Part shown: piece by piece, positions 1 to 5,346 of the stretch
How positions within the stretch are numbered: position 1 is the stretch's first letter
How the letters are laid out: each line of letters opens with the position of its first letter
NCBI GenBank assembly: GCA_024643945.1
Contig: JAHELX010000088.1
Span: 1-14,086, forward strand
Direction: 5' to 3'
DNA length: 14,086 nucleotides
Origin: Anaerolineales bacterium
GTDB lineage: Bacteria > Chloroflexota > Anaerolineae > 4572-78 > NAK82
Translations under genes and position numbers: made by a program
The notes under the pieces: generated by a model
What the model was told of the DNA's origin: nothing
The model's input: the letters and a program-made list of their open reading frames with translations, nothing else
Databases searched by the model: none

Positions 1-66
1 TCGAGTAGACATCAAGGATACCACGACCTGCGCCAAAAGTAAATGAACCATCCTGGCTTGGGGACA

Positions 67-102
67 CAGACCTGGCAGGTTTTCGAAAACCTGTCAGGTC
101 TG
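67..102. repeat. Near-perfect 36-bp intergenic palindrome
   Basis: Two 17-nt arms (67-83 and 86-102) flank a central CG, itself palindromic. The only mismatch, G in one arm against T in the other, is a G-U pair in RNA. The core AGGTTTT/AAAACCT resembles the core of the palindrome at 9082-9114, so both may belong to one dispersed family. It lies beyond the 3' end of the minus-strand gene at 208-1011 and could terminate its transcript, but there is no clear T-run. The rest of 1-207 shows no gene I can support. Confidence 0.7.
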
Positions 103-207
103 CCCTTGGTGAAAGCCCGGGTGGTCCCTTGATTGCTTGAGGGGGAGCAATTCAAGCCAGCGATGAGCCGCCGAGGAACCGTAACGGCTCGAATTGACCC
201 GATGCAT

Positions 208-1011
208 CTATCCTTCGTGTCCGCCAGTCATCCCAATGAAGTCACCGTGCCAGCTATGATACCAGACCTGGCCGTTGAAGCCATTCACGCTCAACATTCC
301 CGTTACCTGGCCATCTTGCAGGGTGTGCAGGGTGTAGTAACCATAGAAGGGATCGGCCTCGTCGGCGACGGTCGTTCCCGGCAGGTAACTGTCCAGATAC
401 GCCTGGGCATATTCGCGGGCCTGTTGGGGGCTTACGGGCATGTCGGTCGCTGGCTGCCGGAAGCCATAGCCCCCCATGCCACTCATGTGGCCGTACTTCG
501 TGTTCCACATCATGTTGGGGCCAGGCTCCGGGTAGACGGCACCGGTGTAGGGGTCGATGAGAAGTTCGAAGGCGTGAATCCCCGTGCTTTGCTCTTCTAC
601 CTCGGCATAGAAGTTTTGGGTGAACTCCATTACCTCGGCCACGACCAGATCAGGGTTGCCATTGGCTGCCAGATACTGCTCGACTGCCTCGCCAGCCTGA
701 TCGAGGGTTAGACGATTGCCATCGACAGGTGGAGTGTAACCCCACCCCCCCATGCCGGCGCAGGCACCAGGGCCATAGGGCAGGGTGCCGCTAATGCCAG
801 TGGTGGGGGCAAGGCCATATCCATAACCGCCCACACCTGCACTGCGCGCAGGCGCAAGTGTCATGCCAGGACCATGGCCGCTCCAACCAAAGCCGCCTTG
901 TGATCCCCATGGCCCCTGGGCCAGGGCGGTGCCGGCCAGCAAGGTAACCAACAGGATGCCGACCAGAACGGCAGCGGTGATCAGCGCAATCGACCTCAAA
1001 CTGGTATTCAT
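208..1011 (-). CDS. Exported PepSY-like protein, Gly/Met-rich
   Basis: A 267-residue secreted protein of unknown precise role. Residues 1-31 form a signal peptide (basic start, long hydrophobic core, Ala-Leu-Ala before Gln). A Gly-rich stretch with Met, His and Trp (about 32-95) follows. Then come two PepSY-like units, about 100-170 and 195-255; each starts with a helix of the type 'L/V-S/T-x-x-Q-A' and ends in strands with 'G-x-V/W-Y'. PepSY domains are usually extracytoplasmic and often inhibitory or ligand-binding. The start is chosen at 1011 because the signal peptide begins there and CCTCC (1024-1028) gives a ribosome site, though 12 nt away is long; an in-frame start at 1059 would add 16 residues before the signal. 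It is transcribed away from the 1257 gene, and tandem repeats lie just upstream. The Met/His content would suit metal exposure, which is inference. Confidence 0.8.
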   Translation of the reverse strand: MNTSLRSIALITAAVLVGILLVTLLAGTALAQGPWGSQGGFGWSGHGPGMTLAPARSAGVGGYGYGLAPTTGISGTLPYGPGACAGMGGWGYTPPVDGNRLTLDQAGEAVEQYLAANGNPDLVVAEVMEFTQNFYAEVEEQSTGIHAFELLIDPYTGAVYPEPGPNMMWNTKYGHMSGMGGYGFRQPATDMPVSPQQAREYAQAYLDSYLPGTTVADEADPFYGYYTLHTLQDGQVTGMLSVNGFNGQVWYHSWHGDFIGMTGGHEG

Positions 1012-1060
1012 CGTAAAGAAAAACCTCCATTCCTGTGGTGTTTTTGAACTTTCTGCCAAC

Positions 1061-1103
1061 AGGATAGCAAGATTTTGTGAACGGATTGTGAACGCTGTGT
1101 AAT
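1061..1103 (-). promoter_or_regulatory. Tandem 11-bp repeats with a -10-like hexamer
   Basis: On the minus strand TTCACA occurs twice exactly 11 bp apart (complement at 1087-1092 and 1076-1081), with a weaker third copy ATTACA one period further upstream (1098-1103). Nine bases after the last copy, counting from 1076, is TATCCT (1066-1061), a 4/6 match to the -10 consensus. Direct repeats at 11-bp spacing ending about ten bases before the -10 are the typical architecture of sites for OmpR/PhoB-type activators; Bacillus PhoP boxes are TTAACA-like with the same period. It would drive the PepSY-like gene at 1011. The identity of the regulator is inference. Confidence 0.5.
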
Positions 1104-1146
1104 TTTTCGATGATCTCAGACCCCGGTCATGAGCCTCAACGGCTAC

Positions 1147-1184
1147 GCGCCATTTTGCCTATGCCCCAGCGGGCAAAATGGCGC
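1147..1184. repeat. Inverted repeat, GCCATTTTGCC family copy 1
   Basis: Perfect 13-bp arms at 1147-1159 and 1172-1184 with a 12-nt loop, lying between the divergent genes starting at 1011 and 1257. The arm core GCCATTTTGCC recurs as an inverted repeat at 7355-7400, and the homology continues past the arm (CGCCAGG follows in both), so the two are copies of a dispersed element. After this repeat a TATACT hexamer at 1208-1213 could serve as a -10 for the 1257 gene; I see no good -35. Confidence 0.65.
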
Positions 1185-1256
1185 TGTCGCCAGGAAGCGC
1201 AGAGGATTATACTGAGTGGAGATAGAGAATTCGTGCCGATGAAAGGGAAGCCGGCC

Positions 1257-1670
1257 ATGGATCACACATTGCGCGTGGACCGTCCCAGCGAGCAGGTAAT
1301 CCCGGAACTGCTAGAGGTCCTGCAACGCCGGGGACTGCGGGTTATGATCACTTTCGACCTGCAATTGGCCCGCGCCAACCAGGTGGATTGTCAATGCCCC
1401 CATCACGGCACGGAACGTTGCACCTGCCAGTACGCGGTGCTCCTGGCCTACGCCCGGAGAGGGAAAAGCAGCGTGTATCGCACCATCACCATCCACGGCC
1501 GGGATCAGCAGGTATGGCTTAGCTTACTCAAGAGCCCCAAATTACCGGACAGGGCATACTCAGCTTACGAAGCTTTGGGATCAGAGCTACTGGACATCCT
1601 GCTAGGACTGGCGAACCCATCCCGCACCGACATAGCAGCGGTGGATGGGGCAATGACTCCTGAGGCATAA
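1257..1670 (+). CDS. Small cytosolic protein with a C-x-C-P-H-H / C-x-C motif
   Basis: 137 residues, no signal peptide, no membrane segment; not confidently recognised. The first 45 residues alternate helix and strand in a way that loosely recalls DUF302-type folds (a helix ending 'RRG', then a strand ending in Asp). At residues 45-57 there is a dense motif Cys45-x-Cys47-Pro-His49-His50 followed by Cys55-x-Cys57, six potential metal ligands in 13 residues, suggesting binding of Zn, Cu or a similar metal. The start at 1257 is preferred over an in-frame ATG at 1239 because GGGAAG (1245-1250) sits 6 nt before it. The NfeD-like gene follows after 38 nt and the YHS gene after that, so this probably begins a three-gene transcript. 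A role in metal sensing or storage is inference from the motif and the neighbours. Confidence 0.75.
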   Translation: MDHTLRVDRPSEQVIPELLEVLQRRGLRVMITFDLQLARANQVDCQCPHHGTERCTCQYAVLLAYARRGKSSVYRTITIHGRDQQVWLSLLKSPKLPDRAYSAYEALGSELLDILLGLANPSRTDIAAVDGAMTPEA

Positions 1671-1708
1671 TCAGAGTGATCTGACATAAAGGAGGCGCTT
1701 GTTATACT

Positions 1709-2044
1709 ATGTGGTGTCACCTATTGTTGATGTCGCCCGTCTTCGGGCTGGGGTTGTTTCTGATCTTGCCCTGGCCGATAGCCCTGCCATTGTACCTGAT
1801 CATCGTCGCCTTTTCGCTCTTGCTGTACGCCAAAATTGTGCAAAGCATGCACAGGCCGGTGGTCACCGGAAGCGAGGGTCTTGTGGGACGAGTGACTGAA
1901 GTGAGGCCAGATGGCAGTCTCACGGTAAGGGGTGAGCACTGGTTCATCGCGGAACGTGACGGCCTGACGCCGGGTCAGCGAGTGTGTATTGTGGGGCTGA
2001 GAGGACTACGTCTTGAGGTACAGCCGGTGGACGAAGGCGCATAG
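1709..2044 (+). CDS. Small NfeD-like membrane protein with C-terminal OB fold
   Basis: 111 residues. Two hydrophobic segments, about 4-21 and 24-42, form a membrane hairpin. Residues 57-107 form a beta-rich domain beginning Gly-Leu-Val-Gly and containing Pro-Asp-Gly, a Gly-Glu-x-Trp strand and a 'V-x-G-L-R-G-L-x-L-x-V' ending, matching the soluble OB-fold domain of the NfeD family. Long NfeD proteins also carry a ClpP-like protease domain; this one has none and corresponds to the short type, which usually works with an SPFH/stomatin partner. No stomatin gene is nearby. The ribosome site GGAGG (1691-1695) is 13 nt from the ATG, rather far, but no closer in-frame start exists. The TATACT at 1703-1708 is probably coincidental so close to the start. 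Confidence 0.8.
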   Translation: MWCHLLLMSPVFGLGLFLILPWPIALPLYLIIVAFSLLLYAKIVQSMHRPVVTGSEGLVGRVTEVRPDGSLTVRGEHWFIAERDGLTPGQRVCIVGLRGLRLEVQPVDEGA

Positions 2045-2085
2045 TCGCCTACCAATCATTCAATAAGTTAAGGAGGGTATTCCAA

Positions 2086-2274
2086 ATGGCAAAGGATCCA
2101 GTGTGTGGTATGGAGGTTGATCCGGCCCGGGCAGCAGGGACTGTCGAGTACCGGGGAGAGACCTATTACTTCTGCTCTCCCGGCTGCAAGGCGGCTTTTG
2201 AGAAGGAGCCGGAGAAGTATTTGGGTGAAACTGGGGCAGGTCACCATAGCCATGAGAGCCATGGTCATCACTAA
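2086..2274 (+). CDS. YHS-domain metal-binding protein with His-rich tail
   Basis: 62 residues, nearly all one YHS domain: 'D-P-V-C-G-M' at the start with Cys7, then 'Y-Y-F-C-S-P-G-C' with Cys30 and Cys34, then the 'F-x-x-x-P-x-x-Y' end. This arrangement (Cys plus Cys-x3-Cys) is the transition-metal-binding form often found beside or fused to copper ATPases. The tail from residue 51 holds six His in ten residues, an additional likely metal-binding stretch. AGGAGG at 2071-2076 lies 9 nt before the ATG. Probably a soluble copper-binding or delivery protein; the metal is inferred from the family. It ends the small-gene group and is followed by a hairpin. Confidence 0.9.
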   Translation: MAKDPVCGMEVDPARAAGTVEYRGETYYFCSPGCKAAFEKEPEKYLGETGAGHHSHESHGHH

Positions 2275-2296
2275 GGTCTAGCATCTCGTGTTTCTC

Positions 2297-2332
2297 AGGA
2301 CAGGGGATGGTCCGCCTGACCATCCCTGTCCT
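2297..2332 (+). terminator. Hairpin after the YHS gene
   Basis: Arms 2297-2312 and 2318-2332 pair over 15 bp with one bulged G and a 5-nt loop, 22 nt after the YHS stop codon. It is GC-rich but lacks a T-run, so it is a likely but unproven transcription end separating the small-gene group from the operon starting at 2513. Confidence 0.5.
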
Positions 2333-2472
2333 CGTCCCGCCCTGGACAGCCCGACATAATCCACCCACATTCATCCAACGAGCGACCGCTGTTATTTGTC
2401 ACGATTCGAATGCGCCAAATGGCGGGGTATAAGACACGCCATCCAGCGCGTCCTACCAGCCGTGATCTCTGT

Positions 2473-2478
2473 TATACT
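2473..2478 (+). promoter_or_regulatory. Possible -10 element of the CuA/polyferredoxin operon
   Basis: TATACT (5/6 to consensus) lies 34 nt upstream of the 2513 start codon, and a strong ribosome site follows. No recognisable -35 is present at 16-18 bp upstream. The 2333-2512 gap otherwise shows nothing I can support. Confidence 0.3.
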
Positions 2479-2512
2479 GGTGAGGTAATAATTTCTTGAG
2501 GAGGCATTGGGT

Positions 2513-2953
2513 ATGCGATTGTTTTGGCCCGGACTGTTACTGGCCATCACAGGCCTGCTGCTGGCTGCCTGTGGCACGACCAAGGCACAGGCTTATGAAC
2601 TGGCTCCATCCTCGGCCCTGCCGGAATTTGTGCGAAACGAGCCCCCGGCGGTGCGCGACGCCTATCGCTTCGCCATCGCCAACCCGGATGAGTTGGCCAA
2701 ATATCCCTGCTACTGTGGGTGCGGAGCCATGGGCCATACCAGCAACCTGAGTTGCTACATCAGCGAGGTTGGTGCTGATGGTCAGATCAGCTTCGACAAT
2801 CACGCCGCTGGCTGTGGCATATGCGTAGACATCACCCAGGACGTGATGCGCCTGATGAACGAAGGGCAATCATCGCAGCAGATTCGGGCTTATGTTGACG
2901 CTCAATACAGCCCCTTTGGCCCCTCTACCAACACGCCCCTGCCATCGGATTGA
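2513..2953 (+). CDS. PCYCGC-motif lipoprotein
   Basis: 146 residues. Lipoprotein signal with lipobox Leu-Ala-Ala-Cys20, so the mature protein is lipid-anchored outside the membrane. The defining motif Pro65-Cys66-Tyr-Cys68-Gly-Cys70 is followed by Cys81 and by 'N-H-x-A-G-C-G-I-C' with His97, Cys101 and Cys104. That gives six Cys besides the anchor, as expected of the PCYCGC family, whose function is unknown; such Cys density suggests metal binding or thiol redox. The ATG at 2513 is chosen over a TTG six bases earlier because GAGGAGG (2498-2504) is 8 nt away and the signal peptide then starts cleanly. First gene of a tight operon; its stop codon is 5 nt from the ATG of the next gene. A copper-handling role is inferred from the neighbouring CuA proteins. 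Confidence 0.9.
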   Translation: MRLFWPGLLLAITGLLLAACGTTKAQAYELAPSSALPEFVRNEPPAVRDAYRFAIANPDELAKYPCYCGCGAMGHTSNLSCYISEVGADGQISFDNHAAGCGICVDITQDVMRLMNEGQSSQQIRAYVDAQYSPFGPSTNTPLPSD

Positions 2954-2958
2954 GGCTG

Positions 2959-3444
2959 ATGCACCGATTATCCCCAAGCTTCCTCCTGATTCCCTTTATC
3001 TTGCTGGCGCTAGGGCTGCTGTTGATCCCTGCACCGGCGTCCCTGGCCCCAGCGGTCCGCCATATCCCGATTGATGCCACCCAGTATCAGTTTACACCGG
3101 GCCGGGTGCGCGTCAATCGAGGGGACCGGGTAGTCATCACCCTCACCGCCTCGGACGTGGTGCACGGCTTTTATCTGGATGGCTATGGCCTGAAGACGCG
3201 GGTAGAGCCAGGGATAGCCCAACAGATCGAATTCGTGGCCGACCGTCCGGGCAAGTTTCGTTATCGCTGCTCGGTGAGCTGCGGGCCATTACATCCCTTT
3301 ATGATCGGCGAATTGGTGGTGGGACCCAACCTCGCCTTCTGGCGAGCAGGAGGACTGACGCTGACCGCTCTGGCCGGCATGTTGGCCTATCTATGGCGAT
3401 CTGGTAATAGACATTCAGTGACAATGGAGGCTCTCTATGAGTAA
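2959..3444 (+). CDS. Membrane-anchored CuA cupredoxin (COX2-like)
   Basis: 161 residues. An N-terminal hydrophobic segment (8-30) precedes a cupredoxin domain (about 38-122), and a second hydrophobic segment (133-147) could anchor the C-terminus. The dinuclear CuA ligands are complete: His69, then Cys104-x3-Cys108-x3-His112-x2-Met115, the spacing of cytochrome oxidase subunit II and nitrous oxide reductase. The position normally Glu between the two Cys of COX2 is Val here, but that residue contributes only a backbone carbonyl. It is much shorter than true COX2 and there is no oxidase subunit I nearby, so it is an electron carrier or copper-relay protein rather than an oxidase subunit. The start is uncertain: ATG 2959 lacks a good ribosome site, and a TTG at 2950 overlaps the previous stop; translational coupling is likely. 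Its last 8 bases overlap the next gene. Confidence 0.88.
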   Translation: MHRLSPSFLLIPFILLALGLLLIPAPASLAPAVRHIPIDATQYQFTPGRVRVNRGDRVVITLTASDVVHGFYLDGYGLKTRVEPGIAQQIEFVADRPGKFRYRCSVSCGPLHPFMIGELVVGPNLAFWRAGGLTLTALAGMLAYLWRSGNRHSVTMEALYE

Positions 3445-3940
3445 ACCGAAAAGACGAAGCCCAAAACCACGACATACGGCTTCCCCCCTCAAACAACGAG
3501 GATGGTTGCTGCTGGCCACATTGGCAGCGGCGCTGCTGGTGACGGGCGGGGCGATACTGCTCTGGCCAAGAAGCAGTCAGCCCAGCGTAGCGCCGCAAGT
3601 GACGGGCGCGCCGCGTGTAGCAGTTTCGCAAGAAGTGGTAGACTACGGGGATGTCAAAGTTAACTCATCCGTCGAGACTGTTTTCCGTGTGCAGAATGTG
3701 GGCGACCAGCCACTAAAAATCCTGGGCGAGCCCCAGGTCGAGTTGGTACAGGGTTGTTGACCGCCTAATGCTGTCGTCAGTTCGACGACCATCAACCCGG
3801 GTAAAGAAGCCAACGTGGTCCTGAGCTTTATGATGCACGAGGGTATGGAAGGGCAGCACGAGTTTCGCGTCCATTTACGCACGAATGATCCTGTAGAGCC
3901 GGAAAAGGAACTGACCATCCTGTCGAATTGGGTGCCATAA
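3437..3940 (+). CDS. DUF1573-like protein, candidate selenoprotein (in-frame TGA at 3758-3760)
   Basis: Read through its TGA, this gene encodes 167 residues: a basic N-terminus, one membrane anchor (22-43) and an extracytoplasmic Ig-like domain (about 58-167) typical of DUF1573: 'D-Y-G-x-V' strand, 'F-R-V-Q-N-V-G-D-Q-P-L-K-I' strand, then the Cys motif. The TGA is codon 108, directly after Gly106-Cys107 and before Pro-Pro, where relatives as I remember them have Gly-Cys-Cys-Pro-Pro. After it the frame stays open for 59 codons and continues the fold ('P-G-K-E-A', 'F-M-M-H-E-G-M-E-G', 'L-R-T-N-D-P', 'L-S-N-W-V-P') to TAA at 3938-3940. No downstream start with a ribosome site exists for a separate protein. 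A SECIS-like hairpin follows the TGA. GGAGG (3426-3430) is 6 nt before the ATG. A conventional annotation would stop at 3760 and report a truncated protein. Alternatives: a Cys-to-stop mutation or recoding without selenium. Confidence 0.75.
3768..3792 (+). promoter_or_regulatory. Candidate bacterial SECIS element
   Basis: Directly downstream of the TGA, GTCGTC (3773-3778) pairs perfectly with GACGAC (3784-3789) around the 5-nt loop AGTTC (3779-3783). Below it a CT bulge (3771-3772) separates a lower 3-bp stem, ATG (3768-3770) with CAT (3790-3792). The loop starts 18 nt after the TGA and has G at its second position followed by T. This meets the usual description of bacterial SECIS elements (upper stem of 4 or more bp, loop G within the first two positions, loop 16-37 nt after UGA). 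It also resembles the E. coli fdhF element, with its AGGUCU loop and bulged U in the stem. Binding by SelB is inference. Confidence 0.6.
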
Positions 3941-3945
3941 GCAAT

Positions 3946-5325
3946 ATGGTCGAGCAGCGCATCAATCTGCTGGCACGCCTGCCACTTCTCAAAACCATCC
4001 TTAAATCACGGGTTGTCCAGCCGACATTGATGCTGGCTACCCTCTTCTTCTTCACCCTGGCCCTGCTGACCGGCCTCTTCGGCACGCCGGTTGGCAGCCG
4101 CAATTTCGGCATGATCTTCATATGGATCGTCTGGTGGGCGCTGCTGATCATCGTGTTGGTGCCCTTCTTTGGACGCCTGTGGTGTGCTATGTGCCCCATT
4201 CCGGCACCAGGGGAGTGGCTGCAGCGGCGGGGCATCATCAGCCGGGTCCCGGGTCGCCCCCGGACGCTCCGTTGGCGCTGGCCCCGACGTTTAAAGAACA
4301 TCTGGCTGCAAAACTTCGGCTTTTTGGGAGTGGCTTTATTCAGCGCGATCATCCTCACCCGGCCCGGCGTCAGCGCCTGGCTGCTGCTAGGCTTTGTGTT
4401 GGCCGGCGTGATGTTCAGCCTGCTGTACGAAAACCGCGTCTTTTGCCGCTACGTATGCCCGGTGGGGGGGTTCATTGGGCTCTATTCTTTATTGGCCCCG
4501 CTGGAACTGCGGGTAAGAGACACCCAGGTTTGCCGAGAACACACCCGCAAAGACTGCCTCATCGGAACCGAAACCAGCTATGGCTGTCCGTGGATGGTCT
4601 TCCCCGGCAGACTAGCGCGCAACACCTACTGTGGCCTATGTACCGAATGCCTCAAGGCCTGCCCCAAAGATAACATCGCCCTTAATCTACGTCCCTTTGG
4701 CGCCGATCTCCTGGTGGCCAAAGAGCGCCGCATGGATGAAGCGTACAAGGCCTTTATTATGCTCGGTTGCGCCCTGCTGTATTCAGCCGTGTTGCTGGGA
4801 CCGTGGGGCTGGATCAAAAGCTGGGCCAATATGGACACGCTCCCCCACTGGGGGCTATACGCTGCCGGCTTTCTGGCGATCAACCTGCTGCTGCTGCCTG
4901 GTCTCTTTTGGCTGACTACGGCGTGCGCACGGCGACTGGCGGGGCAGCAAGCCCCTATGAGAAAACTGTTCGTCGATTACGCCTATACCCTGGTGCCCCT
5001 GGGACTCGCCGCATGGGTTGCCTTCAGCTTTGGCTTTGTGCTGGTCAACGGCAGCTATGCCCTGGTGGTGCTGTCCGATCCCTTTGGCTGGGGCTGGAAT
5101 CTGTTCGGCACGGCGGAAGTCCCCTGGACTCCTCTCTGGCCGGCGTTTATCACTTTTTTGCAGGTCGGCACGCTAATCATCGGGTTAGTTTTTGCCCTGG
5201 ACATCGCCTATCGCATCGCTCGCCAACACAGCCGTGACCATCATCTTGCCCTGTCAGCCACGCTACCCATTGCCGGCTTCCTGGCTATAGTGACGTTGGG
5301 ATTTCTAGGCTTGTATTTGGGTTGA
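3946..5325 (+). CDS. NosR/NapH-type membrane polyferredoxin
   Basis: 459 residues with about seven to eight membrane segments (around 28-45, 55-74, 122-138, 143-160, 268-288, 302-325, 350-372, 395-415, 435-458) and iron-sulfur motifs between them. Cys80-x2-Cys83-Pro and Cys167-x3-Cys171-Pro are the paired motifs of the NapH/NosR/CcoG membrane ferredoxin family. Cys229-x2-Cys232-x2-Cys235-x3-Cys239-Pro is a classical 4Fe-4S site. Extra Cys at 196, 204 and 214 may complete a second cluster. The family moves electrons between the quinone pool or ferredoxins and periplasmic acceptors. The FMN-binding domain of full NosR is absent, so it is closer to NapH/NosH. ATG 3946 is 5 nt after the preceding stop and lacks a good ribosome site, so it is probably coupled to the gene before. 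Translation of 3761-3940 would thus matter for this gene. Confidence 0.88.
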   Translation: MVEQRINLLARLPLLKTILKSRVVQPTLMLATLFFFTLALLTGLFGTPVGSRNFGMIFIWIVWWALLIIVLVPFFGRLWCAMCPIPAPGEWLQRRGIISRVPGRPRTLRWRWPRRLKNIWLQNFGFLGVALFSAIILTRPGVSAWLLLGFVLAGVMFSLLYENRVFCRYVCPVGGFIGLYSLLAPLELRVRDTQVCREHTRKDCLIGTETSYGCPWMVFPGRLARNTYCGLCTECLKACPKDNIALNLRPFGADLLVAKERRMDEAYKAFIMLGCALLYSAVLLGPWGWIKSWANMDTLPHWGLYAAGFLAINLLLLPGLFWLTTACARRLAGQQAPMRKLFVDYAYTLVPLGLAAWVAFSFGFVLVNGSYALVVLSDPFGWGWNLFGTAEVPWTPLWPAFITFLQVGTLIIGLVFALDIAYRIARQHSRDHHLALSATLPIAGFLAIVTLGFLGLYLG

Positions 5326-5346
5326 TCGGGACATAAGAGATGTGCT

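Noticed and set aside
133..711. Long open frame opposite the PepSY-like gene
   Set aside because: It lies antisense to a gene with a signal peptide and recognisable domains; it lacks a ribosome site and its sequence is not domain-like.
2959..3444. Cytochrome c oxidase subunit II
   Set aside because: The CuA site is intact, but the protein is too short, lacks the two-helix N-terminal anchor, and no oxidase subunit I is present.
3437..3760. A stand-alone 107-residue protein ending at the TGA
   Set aside because: It would stop in the middle of the DUF1573 domain directly after Gly-Cys, while the same frame continues the domain to just before the next gene. Truncation is less likely than recoding, though not excluded.
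4122..5237. Other-frame open stretches within the polyferredoxin gene
   Set aside because: They overlap a gene with clear membrane helices and iron-sulfur motifs and have low-complexity Arg/Pro/Ala-rich translations typical of GC-rich shadow frames.
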